Notes: generated by a model from the letters alone, not told the origin. Positions 1 to 9,458 are shown, counted from the first letter of the stretch. The stretch: 64,000 nt of DNA from Prorocentrum cordatum (GCA_963575745.1 CAUYUJ010009779.1:715811-779810), one strand, 5' to 3'. A program made the numbers and translations.

Positions 1-110
1 AAGCTCGCCTCTCTGGCGGCCGCTCGGGGCGACCTGGGCGTCCCCGAGCGCCTGCCTCTCGGCGAGGCGCAGCTGCTGGAGGGCATCCCGAGGCCGGAAG
101 GCCGCCGAGG
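1..110 (+). CDS. possible exon fragment at left edge
   Basis: Frame 1 is open from the first base to about position 168 and reads as ordinary protein (KLASLAAARGDLGVPERLPL at the start) with mostly G or C in third positions, unlike the proline/arginine-rich noise of neighbouring frames. The real exon, if any, would end before the family L element that starts near 171. No family is recognised. A chance open frame in GC-rich DNA remains possible. Confidence 0.22.
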
Positions 111-170
111 ACCGACAACAAAAAGTCTAGACCTGGAATCCTGGAGCTGCGTGACCACCACCCCTCCCTG

Positions 171-2281
171 ACTGCCTACCATGCCACCCCAACCCAACCC
201 TAAGACCCCGATTTCGGGTTGGGAGGGAGTGCGGGCTTCCTATGCGTTTTTCCCAACCACCCTGCGGTGTTGGGTCCTCGTTTTGAAGAGACGGCGCCCC
301 GCGTTCTCCTCCTCCTCCCGCCTCTTTCCGCCTCCCCCTGCTCCCTCCTCCTCCTTCCCCTCCTCCCTCCCCCCTGCGTTTCATCCACCCTGCACAGCGT
401 TTCGTGGCCCCATAAGGGGGCCCCACCGAAGGCCCCAGTGGCACCGCCCGCATGCGTCAGCCACCACCCGTTACAGCGTTTCGTGGCCCCGTAGGGAGCT
501 CCACGGAAGGTCCCAGGGGCACCGCACGCATGCGTCAGCCACCACCCAGCACAGCGTCTCGTGGCCCCACAAGCAGCTCCACCGACGGCCCCAGTGGCAC
601 CGACCGCACGCGTCAGGCACAGCGCTTCGTGGCCCGATAGGGAACTCCACCGACGGTCCCAGTGGGACCGCCCGCATGCGTCAGCCACCACCCAGCACAG
701 CGTTCAGTGGCCCCATAGGGGGCCCCACCGAAGGCCCCAGTGGCACCGCCCGCATGCGTCAGCCACCAGCCAATACAGCGTTTCGTGGCCCCATAGGGAG
801 CTCCACCAAAGGTCCCAATGGGAACGCCCGCATGCATCAGCCTCCCCCCAGTGTAGCGTTTCGTGGACCCCTACGAAGCTCCACCGACGGCCCCAGTGGC
901 ACCGCCCACATGCGTCAGCCGGCCCCCAGCACAGCGCTTTGTGGACCCACAGGGAGCTCCACCGACGGCCCCAGTGGCACCGCCCGCATGCGCCAGCCAC
1001 CACCCACTACAGCGCTTCGTGGCCCAATAGGGAACTCCACCGACGGACCCAGTGGCACCGCCCGCATGCGCCAGCCACCAGCCAGTACAGCGTTTCGTGG
1101 ACCAAAAGGGAACTCCATCGACGGCCCCAGTGGCACCGCCCGCATGCGTCAGCCACCACCCAGTACAGCGCATCGTGGCCCCATAGGGAGCTCCCCCGAA
1201 GGTCCCAGTGGGACCGCCCGCATGCGTCAGCCACCACCCAGTGTAGCGCTCCGTGGTCCCATAGGGAGCTTCACCGAAGGCCCCACTGCACCGCCCGCAT
1301 GCGCCAGCCACCACCCAGTACAGAGTTTCGTGGGCCCATAGGCAGCTCCACCGAAGGCACTGCCCGCATGCGTCAGCCACTACACTTTACAGCTCTTCGT
1401 GGTCCCATAGGGAGCTCCCCCGAAGGTCCCAGTGGGACCGCCCGCATGCGTCAGCCACGACCCAGCACAGCGCTTCGGTGTCCCATGGGGAACTCCACCA
1501 AGGGTCCCAGTGGGACCGCACGGATGCGTCAACCACCAGTGGCACCGCCCACATGCGTCGTTCACCACCCAGTACAGCATTTCGCGGTCCATTGATTGAG
1601 AGCTCCACCAAGACCCAGTGGCACCGCCCGCATGCGCCCCCCCCACCCGGTACAGCGTTTCGTGACCGCGTAGGGAGCTCCACTGGCCCGCCCGCATGCG
1701 ACCCCCCACCCAGTACAGCGCTTCGTGGGCCCATAGGGAGCTCCACCGAAGGCCCCAGTGGCACCGTCCGCATGCGCCGCATGCGTCCCCCCCACCCCGT
1801 GGTCCCATAGGGAGCTCCCCCGAAGGTCCCAGTGGGACCGACCGCATGCGTCAGCCACCACCCAATACAGCGCATCGTGGCCCCGCAGGGAACTCCACAG
1901 AAATACCCCAGCAGCACCGCCCCCATGCGTTTGCCCCAGCCAGTACAGCGCTTCAGGGCCTCATCGGGAGCTCCAGCAAGTGGCACCGCCCGCATGCGTC
2001 AGCCACACCCAGTACAGCGTTTCGTGGCCATAACAAGCCCCACCGAAGGCCTCAGTGGCACCGCCCGCATGCATCTTCCCCACCCATTACGGCACGTTCC
2101 TCACGCGATTCGTGGCCCCATGGGGAGCTCCACCGACAGCGGCACCTACAACGCGTTACTCACAACTGCATATGGCTGGGCCCTTCGCCAGGATGATGTT
2201 TCATGTTCCCCGACCCCCCCCGCCCCCACTTGAAAAAGAGGGCCAATCGGGGCCGTCGGGTTGGGCTCGGGTGGTTTGGTT
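171..2281. mobile_element. MITE family L copy 1, expanded by an internal satellite
   Basis: The left end (171-225) carries CCACCCCAACCCAACCC followed by an ATTTCGGGTTGG stretch. The right end (about 2190-2281) carries a GTTCCCCGACCCCCC block and the inverse terminal sequence GGGTTGGGCTCGGGTGG. Both ends match, in order, the two ends of the compact copies at 46630 and 48882, which are only about 150-170 bp long. Here the middle is replaced by about 1.8 kb of 78-bp satellite. A family E element begins immediately to the right. Confidence 0.7.
390..2150. repeat. 78-bp satellite array, about 22 units
   Basis: The unit runs CCCCATAGGGAGCTCCACCG, a GAAGGCCCCAGTGGCACC block, CGCCCGCATGCGTCAGCC, then ACCACCCAGTACAGCG and TTTCGTGG. 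The palindrome CGCATGCG recurs every 78 bp (for example at 450, 528, 668, 746, 902, 980). Units are 80-95% alike by eye; the right third, after about 1500, is more irregular, with short and truncated units. Because 78 is 26 codons, several frames stay open for hundreds of codons on both strands; these are not genes. Confidence 0.95.
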
Positions 2282-2283
2282 GA

Positions 2284-2456
2284 AAGAGGCCCTGGGCCAC
2301 ACAAATAAATACACACAAATAACAGGATTCCCTATATTTTCATATATTTTCTAGGTTTTCGCATATTTTCCCATATTTCTTCACTTCACATATTTTCCCA
2401 TATTTTCCTGGGAGTGGACGATGAATTGTGTCTGTGTGTTTCTTTCCCTCCTGGTT
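2284..2456. repeat. interspersed repeat family E, copy 1
   Basis: Starts with an AGAGGCCCTGGGCCACAC box, continues through an AT-rich middle with repeated CATATTTTCCCATATTT words, and ends with a TTGTGTCTGTGTGTTTC box followed by TTTCCCTCCTG. The same order of boxes recurs at 3113, 8940, 33961 and 45027. The AT-rich core stands out sharply from its GC-rich surroundings. No terminal inverted repeat is obvious. Confidence 0.8.
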
Positions 2457-2761
2457 GGTGGGCGGTGACTCACCCCCCCCCTGACTGTCGCCACATCTTC
2501 ACGGTCTGAGCCGGCTCGGCCGCCCGGCCGCTGCTTCCTCCCCCCGCGCCCCGCCTCGCTCTCCCCATGGGGCCCCGTTCGCCTCCGATGCGTCGGCCGC
2601 GTGTTAGGCTCGAGTGACTCAGGCTGCCGCTGAACGATCGGGGATCTCCTGACCCGGATCCGTGCAAGCCTGGGTCGGCCGGGCTTTGCAGGATCCTGCA
2701 AGCTCCTGCAGGATCCTGCACCCAAGCCCGGGTCAATGCACCCCAAGATCTGGCGCTCCGG

Positions 2762-2990
2762 CTCCTCCTCCTCATCCTCCGTTTCCTCCTCCTCCTCCTC
2801 CTCCTCCTCCTCCTCCTCCTCCTCCTCCCACACATCCTTCCCCTCCACTCCTCCTCCTCCTCCTCCTCCTCCTCCTCCTCCTCCTCCTCCTCCTCCTCCT
2901 CCTCCTCCTCCTCCTCCTCCCCCTCCTCCTCCTCCTCCCCCTCCCCCTCCTTCCCCTCCACCTCCTCCTCCTCTTCTCCCACCCCCTTGG
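2762..2990. repeat. (CTC)n microsatellite
   Basis: Nearly uninterrupted CTC triplets over about 220 bp, with short impure spacers near 2830 and 2935. All open frames through it (poly-Pro, Ser and Leu on plus; poly-Glu, Arg and Gly on minus) are repeat artefacts. Confidence 0.95.
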
Positions 2991-3112
2991 CATTGACCCC
3001 CGTCTCAAGTGCGCGCCAGCTGCCTGGCCGGGCGGCGCCCCCGCCGCGGAAGGCCAAGACGCAGAGGCCGTGGACGAAAAAACACTGCCCGCGCCAGGGC
3101 TCCCCCTCAAAA

Positions 3113-3273
3113 ATGAAGCGGCCCTGGGACACACAAATCAATACACACAAATAAAAGTATTCCCGATAGTTTCCCATTTTTTTATTTTTTTTTCCTTACC
3201 CCCCCTCCCAAATTTTGCATATTCTCCTGGGAGTCGACGATTAATTGTGTCTGTGTGTTTCTTTCCCCCCTGG
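3113..3273. repeat. interspersed repeat family E, copy 2
   Basis: Box order matches copy 1: GGCCCTGGGACACACAAAT, then an ATACACACAAATA word, an AT-rich core, a TCGACGATTAATTGTGTC box and a terminal TTTCTTTCCCCCCTG. Confidence 0.85.
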
Positions 3274-3352
3274 AAAAAATGCTGCCGCCACGGCTGGGTG
3301 CCCCCCCGAGAGCTCCGGCGCCCCGGCGGGGGGGCCGAGGGGGGCAGCTGGA

Positions 3353-3604
3353 GGAGGGGAGGCTTCTTAGTTAGAAGGAGATTTCTAGCCATCGCTTGGA
3401 CGTCCACTTCCTGTGCTCTTGCTGGTTTCGTGCGCGGCTTCTTCGCCAAATGATCAGGGATGCTCCTCGATGGTCCTCGCCGAGGAGAAAAACGCACACG
3501 TCCGAGCGATGCCAGGGGCTGCTTCTGAGAAGGCACTGGCCTGATATCTACAGGCAAGGCCCGCGCCCTCTAAGAAGCAGGGGTGCTTCTGAGAAGCCTT
3601 CTCC
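3353..3604. mobile_element. MITE family C copy 1, split by a family X insertion
   Basis: The left part (3353-3387) is GAGGCTTCTTAGTTAGAAGG; the right part (3514-3604) resumes with GCTTCTGAGAAGGCACTGGCC and ends in GCTTCTGAGAAGCCTTCTCC, the inverse of the left end. Comparison with the uninterrupted copies at 11052 and 31640 shows that the 126 bp between the parts (family X) is an insertion. Confidence 0.75.
3388..3513. mobile_element. MITE family X, copy 1 (nested in C1)
   Basis: 126-bp element with inverted ends GCCATCGCTTGGACGT and ACACGTCCGAGCGATGCC. Interior words TTTCGTGCGCGGCTTCTTC and GATGCTCCTCGATGGTCCTC are shared with the copies at 17494 and 52624. Confidence 0.85.
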
Positions 3605-3605
3605 C

Positions 3606-3785
3606 CACAGGGGGATTTTCGACGAAAAATAAAAAAAAAAAAAACACCCCCAACAAGTACCCCAAAAAGGTCAAAACATACCAAACAATAGTCCCCCGGC
3701 TGTTTTTGGACTGTGTTTTGACAATTTTGGGTTTTTTTTTTATGTTTCGTCGAAAATCCCCCTGTAGGGGGACAGGCCCGACTTA
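3606..3785. mobile_element. MITE family A, copy 1 (left end truncated)
   Basis: Inverted subterminal arms CAGGGGGATTTTCGACGAAA and TTTCGTCGAAAATCCCCCTG flank an A/T-rich centre containing GTCCCCCGGCTGTTTTTGGA. The right terminus is GGGGGACAGGCCCGACTTAA; the left outermost 20 bp are missing where it abuts family C. Confidence 0.85.
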
Positions 3786-3819
3786 AGCCTGCCCCCCGCT
3801 GCGCGTGGCCGACTTTCGG

Positions 3820-4012
3820 GTCGGGCGACAGGGGGGGATAGCAAAAGGGGGGGGTTGAGAATCAGCTCACGTGGCTGATTTTCCCGGCGCCTCCAGGCGC
3901 CGGGAGGCCCCCAGGTATCGAGGAACGGGCCCCTCGGTGAGGCCGAAGCCAGCTGCATGCAGCAAATTTCGTGACCCCCCCTCTCCTAATCCCTCCCCTT
4001 CGCCCGGCCCGA
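3820..4012. mobile_element. MITE family B, copy 1
   Basis: About 190 bp. Starts TCGGGTCGGGCGACAGGGGG and ends CCCCTTCGCCCGGCCCGAG. The interior holds a TGAGAATCAGCTCACGTGGC box, the palindrome GGCGCCTCCAGGCGCC, and GAGGCCGAAGCCAGCTGCAT, all shared with copies at 5612, 11780, 22085 and 45402. Confidence 0.85.
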
Positions 4013-4227
4013 GACTTGCGTGCTTGCGGGGGGGGGGGGGCGGGGGCCAGCATGCCGCCGTGGCCGCCGGCGCGCGGGCGCCGACCACCCTCGCCGCAGC
4101 GTGCGCGCCCCGTTCCCCCCCCCCCTCTGGCGCCCCGCGGGGCGCCCGCGGGGCGCCCCGCGGAGCGCCAGAGGGGGGGGGGGGGCTCCGCCGCCGCTGC
4201 GAGAGAGCCGCGCGGACTTTCGACAGC

Positions 4228-4284
4228 TTGCGTCTATAAGGAGGAGGAGGAGGAGGAGGAGGAGGAGGAGGAGGAGGAGGAGGA
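4228..4284. repeat. (GGA)n microsatellite
   Basis: About 16 GGA triplets in a row. Confidence 0.95.
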
Positions 4285-4402
4285 CCCGCGGGGCCCGGAG
4301 GCCGGGCGGGGGGAGGGGGGGCGAGGCCAGTACGAGGATGAAATCACCCGTGGGATCAGCAGCGCTGGGATCCGAGAGCATAGAGGATAGAGTGAGGATA
4401 GA

Positions 4403-4434
4403 GATCATCATCATCATCATCATCATCATCAGCG

Positions 4435-4479
<45 letters not shown>

Positions 4480-4480
4480 G

Positions 4481-4561
<81 letters not shown>

Positions 4562-4582
4562 CATCATCATCATCATCATCAA
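4403..4582. repeat. (CAT)n microsatellite
   Basis: About 58 CAT triplets with rare CAG or CGT variants. The minus strand reads as poly-Asp or poly-Met and the plus strand as poly-Ile; no coding function is implied. It lies downstream of the spliced-leader relic on the same (minus) strand. Confidence 0.95.
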
Positions 4583-4722
4583 TCGGGTGAGGATAGATCG
4601 ATCCTCCCTGAGAGCCGGCCGGCTCTTTGGCGAAGGAGCGGAGCCGCGGCCTCCTCACCGTCACGCGAGCCGTCTTCTGCCCCCTCGCCAAAAGGTCAGG
4701 TCCTGAGCCGAGCCGCCGCGGA

Positions 4723-4744
4723 CTTGAGCCAAAATGGCAACGGG
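4723..4744 (-). other. relic dinoflagellate spliced-leader (DinoSL) sequence
   Basis: On the minus strand this 22-nt stretch contains the perfect 16-mer GCCATTTTGGCTCAAG, preceded by CCCGTT. It matches the conserved 22-nt dinoflagellate spliced leader at about 20 of 22 positions: one A is T, and the variable first base is C. The bases after CAAG on the minus strand are TCCGCGGCGG, not the GT donor expected of an SL RNA gene, so this is more likely the 5' end of a trans-spliced mRNA copied back into the genome than an SL RNA locus. No clear open frame with ATG follows before the CAT array. Confidence 0.78.
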
Positions 4745-5611
4745 TCTCCTCCTCCTCCTCCTCCTGCTCCTCCTCCTCCTCCGTCTCCCCCTCCGTCTCC
4801 TCCTCCGCCTACTCCGTCTCCTCGGGCGCCGCGGCCTTCTCAGTGCGTTCCGGAACGCACTGGAACGGATCTCTCCTCCCGCCAGCCCCGTCCGAGGGGG
4901 GGAAGGGGCGGGTCCTGCTGGAGCTTCCCGCAGGAGTTCGAGAACTGGGTCCACGGGTGGGGCACCTTCTTGGGTCGGACGAGCGAGGGGGCGGCTGGCA
5001 GTGGCGAAGTTCGCGGATCGGCTCACGCAGCTGCTGTTCCAGGTGCCGGGGGCGCCAGTGCTCAGAGGAGGACAAGGTACCTATACCGATACCTCTCCTC
5101 TTCGCCGAGGCTGGATGCGCCCCGAAGTCCTGGTCAGAGCGCGCCCCAGGGGAGGTCCTCGGAGAGGCGGCATCGGCATCTGTCTGCTCCCCCGAACGCA
5201 TCGAGAAGAGCGCCCGGTGGCCTGGCCCGAGACCAGCTGCACGCAGTACAGTCAAAAACCCTAAGAAAGACGCGCGGTAAGGACGCAAGACCCTTGGAAG
5301 CCGAACCTGGGATTTCTGGGGCGGCGAGAGAGGCCAAGGAAGAGCCGCAAGAGCAAGGGAGAGCAAGGACGCAAGGGTACCCTGAGCAGAGTCGCGCGTC
5401 CTCATAAGGGCTTTTGACTGTGGACTTCGCACCCCCTCTCTCCCTAACGATTCCCCCCTGCCGTCCGACCGACCCCAGCAAGTGGCGGCAGGACCGCCCG
5501 CACACGCAGTGAGCACCCCTGCGACCCAGGCCCTGCAGCTCCGACGTGCCATCGAGGAGAAGTCGGACAGGAGACACGGCGCAGCGAGGCAGGCGCGCGG
5601 GACACCACTTC
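4745..5611. other. GC-rich stretch without recognised gene
   Basis: Starts with an impure CTC array (4745-4815), then GC-rich unique-looking DNA. A GCAAGGGTACCCTGAG word near 5375 recurs in variant form near 18850, 19745 and 51142. Open frames of up to about 250 codons exist in five frames at once, as expected from base composition, and none shows a recognisable domain. Confidence 0.6.
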
Positions 5612-5808
5612 TCGGGTCGGGCGCAAGGGGGGGATCGCAAGGGGAGGGGTTTGAGCATCAGCGCACGCTGCTGACTTTCCTGGCGCCGCCCGGCGCCATG
5701 AGGCGCCCATGTCTCGAGGAGTGGGCCCCTCGGTGAGGCCGCAACCAGCTGCATGCAGCAAGTTTCGTCGCCGCCCCTTTCCCAAGCCCCCCCTGTCGTC
5801 CGGCCCGA
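5612..5808. mobile_element. MITE family B, copy 2
   Basis: Ends TCGGGTCGGGCGCAAGGGG and CCTGTCGTCCGGCCCGA, with the family's GGCGCCGCCCGGCGCC palindrome and GTGAGGCCGCAACCAGCTGC box inside. Confidence 0.8.
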
Positions 5809-6590
5809 ACTTCGTGGGGGCCGGAGTAGTTGCCCCTCCCCTACGCCGGGACGCGCGCGAGGGCAAGGCGCGCAGGACGAAAACGAGGAGTCGGACGGGA
5901 CAGAGCCCCGGGCGGGCCCAGCAGGAGCGAGGACGAGGACGACGAAGGCGGCGGCGACGACGCGGAGGGGCCTCCAGCCCCAGCGGCAGCAAAGCCGTCG
6001 CCGTCGCCGGCGTCGGCGTCGGCGTCGAGGATCGAGGGTCGAAGAGGGGGACTGGCTCGGGGGGGAACCGTCGGCCCGGGAGCGGCGATGCATCGCACGG
6101 GCGGAGCGGCCTGGCGGCAACGCCCCGCTCGCCCCCTGGGCAGGCCCCCGGGCACGCGCGGCGAAGGGGCGATGGTGGTCGGCGACTGCCCAAGGAGACG
6201 AGGCCAGGGCGAGGACAAGACCGGGTGTGGATGAATCGGGAATCTTTGAGATCCGGCGGTTCTGGAGGATGGCTCGAGCGCCGCGGTCTTCTCAGAGCGT
6301 TCCGAAGAGCTCTGAGAGCGTTCCAGAACGCTCTGGACAGAATTTGTCCTCGCCCTGGTTCCGTCCGATGTCCCCTGGGCAAGTCCCCGCCCCTTCGGCG
6401 ACCCCTGCGCCGCCGCGCGCGGCTTGTTCCTTTTCCTCGTCCTTCTGCTCTCCGTCCTCGTTGTGCGCCCGAAACTTCCTCCTGGAGCTCGTCGTGGTCG
6501 TCGTCGTCGTCGCACTCCTCCTTCTCCTCCTCCTGCCTACACGCAACGAATTACCCGACGCAAGACTGGCCTTTGGTGCACGGGTTTAGG
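5809..6590. other. GC-rich stretch without recognised gene
   Basis: Several overlapping open frames of 130-300 codons on both strands have strongly biased Arg/Pro/Gly/Ala composition and no recognisable motif. Short CGTCGTC and CTCCTCCTC runs lie near 6490-6535. Confidence 0.5.
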
Positions 6591-6700
6591 GGGGCGCGGT
6601 CCGTCACCGCACTGTTTTAGAGCCTCGGAAGCCCCAGTCGCCCGAGACGTCCTCGGAGGACGATTCGATTCCCAGAACAGCGCGGTGACCCTGAATCCCC
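6590..6700. repeat. interspersed repeat family V, copy 1
   Basis: Shares GCGGTCCGTCACCGCAC, TCGCCCGAGACGTCCTCGGA and a CGCGGTGACCCTGAATCC word with 24000-24115, in the same order and spacing. Confidence 0.65.
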
Positions 6701-7360
6701 ATTTACTCCTCCTCCTCCTCGCCCCCCAAGTCCCATGCTTCCCAGGCGACCAGAATAGCCCCATTCAAACTATCGTGGGCGTGACATGCAAAATATAGGG
6801 ACCATCAGCTCTGCATCAAATCTTGCGCACTGCCGTGCTAGTGACGGCCAGGTCCTGCCTCGACGACGAACATCTTAAAATTTCTGGCACAGCGTAAACC
6901 GGTCGATATGAAACGATTCCCGCTCTCGGAAATCCCCGAGAATGTTCGACCGTATCCCTCGTGCGTATTTTGTGCCGCATGTTGTCTTCTGTTGGTCCCA
7001 TGGCACCAAACGGCCCGCGAAGAGTGCTCAGCCTTGAACGCCCGCACTTGCGTCGCCGCCACGTCGACGCGTCGCGAACCTGGCGAGGGCACTCCCGTAA
7101 ATCCACTAACGACACACTCCAGGAAACCGTCGTGACCAGTCGTTTGAACTGCGCCCAGCCGTGGCCACGATAAGGGCAGAATGAGCAGGGGAAAAGTGAG
7201 AGACTGGAGACTAGAGACTGCGCCTGTGTCGTCCCAGGGGGCCAGCCCTACGTGGGGGGCTAAGCGCTGCATCAATACGCTGTGGTTGTGTCGGAGAGGG
7301 GAATTTCGGCTACACGCAAGAGTGCACCAAGGGTCACTCCAGCGACAGGGCAGTCTCATG
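6701..7360. other. stretch without recognised gene
   Basis: Moderate-GC sequence. Reading frames up to about 200 codons on the minus strand (6838-7464) show no recognised domain. I see no promoter, RNA gene or repeat structure here. Confidence 0.5.
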
Positions 7361-7365
7361 CCCCA

Positions 7366-7530
7366 GTCGAGGGTGGAAGGAGGGAGGTCGGGGGCAGCCA
7401 AGAGGGGGGCGCCGAAGAGGGGGGTGGCACATCCTGGCCGGCGGCACGTGCGCGGCCAGGCCAAGGGGGGGGGGCCGGGGACGCATGGATGAGGATAGGC
7501 GCCATGATATTTCGGGAACTATCGGGAAAT
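7366..7530. repeat. interspersed repeat family G, copy 1
   Basis: Order of boxes: AAGAGGGGGGCGCCGAAGAG, GGCGGCACGTGCGCGGCC, a poly-G run, then GGCGCCATGATATTTCGGG. The same boxes occur at 9828-9935 and 25733-25895. Confidence 0.7.
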
Positions 7531-7562
7531 AGAATGGGGCAAGACACGACATAAGCACAAGA

Positions 7563-7702
7563 TGTTGACAGTCCGCGCGGATTTGTGTTGGATCTGCGCT
7601 TGACCCCCGTCTCTGGCGCGCGGAACGCGCCAAGGGCGACCCCGGAAGCGCCGCCAGAGGGTCCTGGGCGCCGATCCAAAAAGTCCGCGCGGAACTCCAA
7701 AC
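7563..7702. mobile_element. palindromic element family D, copy 1
   Basis: Inverted ends GTCCGCGCGGATTTGTGTTG and AAGTCCGCGCGGAACTCC around CTGGCGCGCGGAACGCGCC. Related copies lie at 42421, 42806 and 55095. Confidence 0.75.
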
Positions 7703-7789
7703 AGTTTTATGTTTTCGGGCGTAGCCCGAATTCGTTTCTCGCGAGGTAAACTACACTGAACCAAACTGAACTGAACAGACTGGTCGCAC

Positions 7790-8340
7790 CCGCTATGCGA
7801 CGGTTTTATTCTCGGCCGCCATGGGCACAACTTATGGCGCAACCGATAAGGGACGGTTTTATTCTCGGCCGCCATGGGCACAACCTATGGCTCAACCAAA
7901 AGGAGACGATTTTATTCTCGGCCGCCGCGGGCGCATCCTATGGCACAACCGATCGGAGACAGCTTTATTATCAGCCGCCGAAGGCGCAACCTATGGCGCA
8001 ACTGATAGGACGCGGTCTTTTTCTCGGCCGCTGACGGCGCTAGCTATGGCGCAACCGTTAGGACACGGCTTTATTCTCAGCCGCCGAGGGCGCAACCTAT
8101 GGCGCAACCGATAGGAGACAGTTTTATCCCCGGCCGCCGAAGGCGCAACCTATGGCGAATATGATAGGAAACGGTTTTATTCTCAGCCGCCGAGGGCGCA
8201 GCCTGCGGCGCAACCGATAGGAGGGGGCTTCATTCTCGGCTGCCGAAGGCGCAACCTATGGCGCAACCGATAGGAGACAATTTTATTCTCGGCTGCCGAA
8301 GGCGTAACCTATGGCGCAACACATAGGAGACGGACGTACA
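7790..8340. repeat. 54-bp satellite array, about 10 units
   Basis: The unit reads CGGTTTTATTCTCGGCCGCC, then a GGGCGCAACCTATGGCGC block, then AACCGATAGGAGA. Successive TTTATTCTC words are 54 bp apart (7804, 7858, 7912 and onward). Fifty-four is 18 codons, so open frames run through it. The flanks show no inverted repeat that would mark it as part of a TIR element. Confidence 0.92.
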
Positions 8341-8556
8341 GGCGTCTCAATGCTCGGACTGCGATCCTCGACCTGTCGTCACTTTGCAAGGCCGACCGGT
8401 GTCGACAGCACAATCGGCAATAGGTACGTATTCAACCGAGCTCGCAGCGAAACCGAAACCGGGCAGGGCGAACGCGGCACCCGAACGAACAGAACCGACC
8501 GAGAGCAACTGACTGCGACGCAGCCGATTTGACTGAACCGAGCACACCCTAAAGCG

Positions 8557-8731
8557 TTCCAAATGAGGCCCGAATAGATGGAGTCAGAGGGTCGCGCCGA
8601 ATCGCCGGTACATCGCTGATGCATCGGCGATGCATCGAAGACGTCGAATCAAATCGGAACTTCGCCGACGCATCGGCGATGCGGTGCAATCTTCCGGCCC
8701 AAAAAACTTCGACCCTACTTTGGGAGGTCTG
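8557..8731. mobile_element. MITE family K, copy 1 (diverged)
   Basis: The left end AAATGAGGCCCGAATAGATG matches the left end of the copy at 48220; the interior holds GATGCATCGGCGATGCATCG words and a CGCATCGGCGATGCGGTGC box. The right end is degraded. Confidence 0.65.
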
Positions 8732-8939
8732 GACCACGCTAACCTCGTCCTGACCCCTCCCTGGGTGGCGTCCAACAAAGGGGGCGTCCAAGAGGGACGC
8801 TGAAAGAGAAATAGGGCGGCCCTGACATCCAACCCTCCCCAATGTGAGTCCATGAACGATGGAACACCGCGTGGGCCAAGAGAGAACAAAAAGCAGCTGA
8901 GCGGGCCAAGAAATCGCCGGAGCAACGTGTCTCGCCATC
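8732..8939. other. no recognised feature
   Basis: Unique-looking sequence between family K and family E copies; nothing recognised on either strand. Confidence 0.5.
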
Positions 8940-9113
8940 ACTGAAGGGGCCCTGCGACACACCTATAGATAGACACAAAGATAAGAGGAGTCCCCATATT
9001 TCCCATATGTTTTCTGTGTGTGTGTGTCTTCCCCCCCCAAATATCCATAGTTTCCCATGTCTGCTGGGGAATATTCGACGATTCATTGTGTCTGTGTGTT
9101 CTCTCTCCTCCTG
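8940..9113. repeat. interspersed repeat family E, copy 3
   Basis: Starts with a GGGGCCCTGCGACACACC box, has an AT-rich core with CCCATATGTTTTCTGTGTG, and ends with an ATTCATTGTGTCTGTGTG box followed by CTCTCTCCTCCTG. Confidence 0.8.
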
Positions 9114-9277
9114 AATCACGCGGCACACAGCACGCAACCATCGCTGGAACTGGCACGCCACGGCTTCTCAGCCGCAGCAGCTCGCGGGGGAAGGAAAGAC
9201 ACAAAATCCTTCGTCACCGGGAGCGCTGCCCAGACCCTGAGAGCGGACGGGGGGCCCTCCCTCTGTGCCTCCGGGGC

Positions 9278-9458
9278 TACAGTCGGGGCGTTGACCTAAG
9301 GAACCCTAAATAAGGAACGAGGCCCCTTTTTTCCAAAAGTTACACTTCGATTTCCGATCGAAAACACAAGGACAACCTGAGGCAATCTGCGAAACACTTA
9401 AGGAACGCAGAGCCCCTCCCCAACCAAAAGGGTTTCTTCTTCAGGGCCCCGACTGTAC
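9278..9458. mobile_element. MITE family F, copy 1
   Basis: 181 bp bounded by TACAGTCGGGGCG and its inverse GGCCCCGACTGTA. Interior boxes: GACCTAAGGAACCCTAAATA, ACTTCGATTTCCGATCG and AACCAAAAGGGTTTCTTC. The TA plus CAGT terminus resembles Tc1/mariner-type ends (inference). Confidence 0.88.

Noticed and set aside
181-1595. Open frames of 386 and 344 codons on plus and several on minus
   Set aside because: They run through the 78-bp satellite; 78 is 26 codons, so frames stay open on both strands by arithmetic.
365-2150. CRISPR-like array
   Set aside because: The repeats are contiguous 78-bp units without unique spacers, in a eukaryotic genome.
4356-4691. Poly-Asp protein downstream of the spliced-leader relic
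   Set aside because: The frame has no ATG near its start (TTG at 4691) and is mainly a CAT array.
4723-4744. Functional spliced-leader RNA gene
   Set aside because: No GT donor after CAAG and no visible Sm-site-bearing intron part in the minus-strand sequence below it.
5134-6120. 328-codon minus frame and its neighbours at 5444-6620
   Set aside because: They include parts of family B in translation and otherwise have composition-driven Arg/Pro/Ser content in several frames at once.
7790-8340. CRISPR-like array or repeat-protein gene
   Set aside because: Tandem 54-bp units without spacers; frame openness follows from 54 being 18 codons, and frames break between units.
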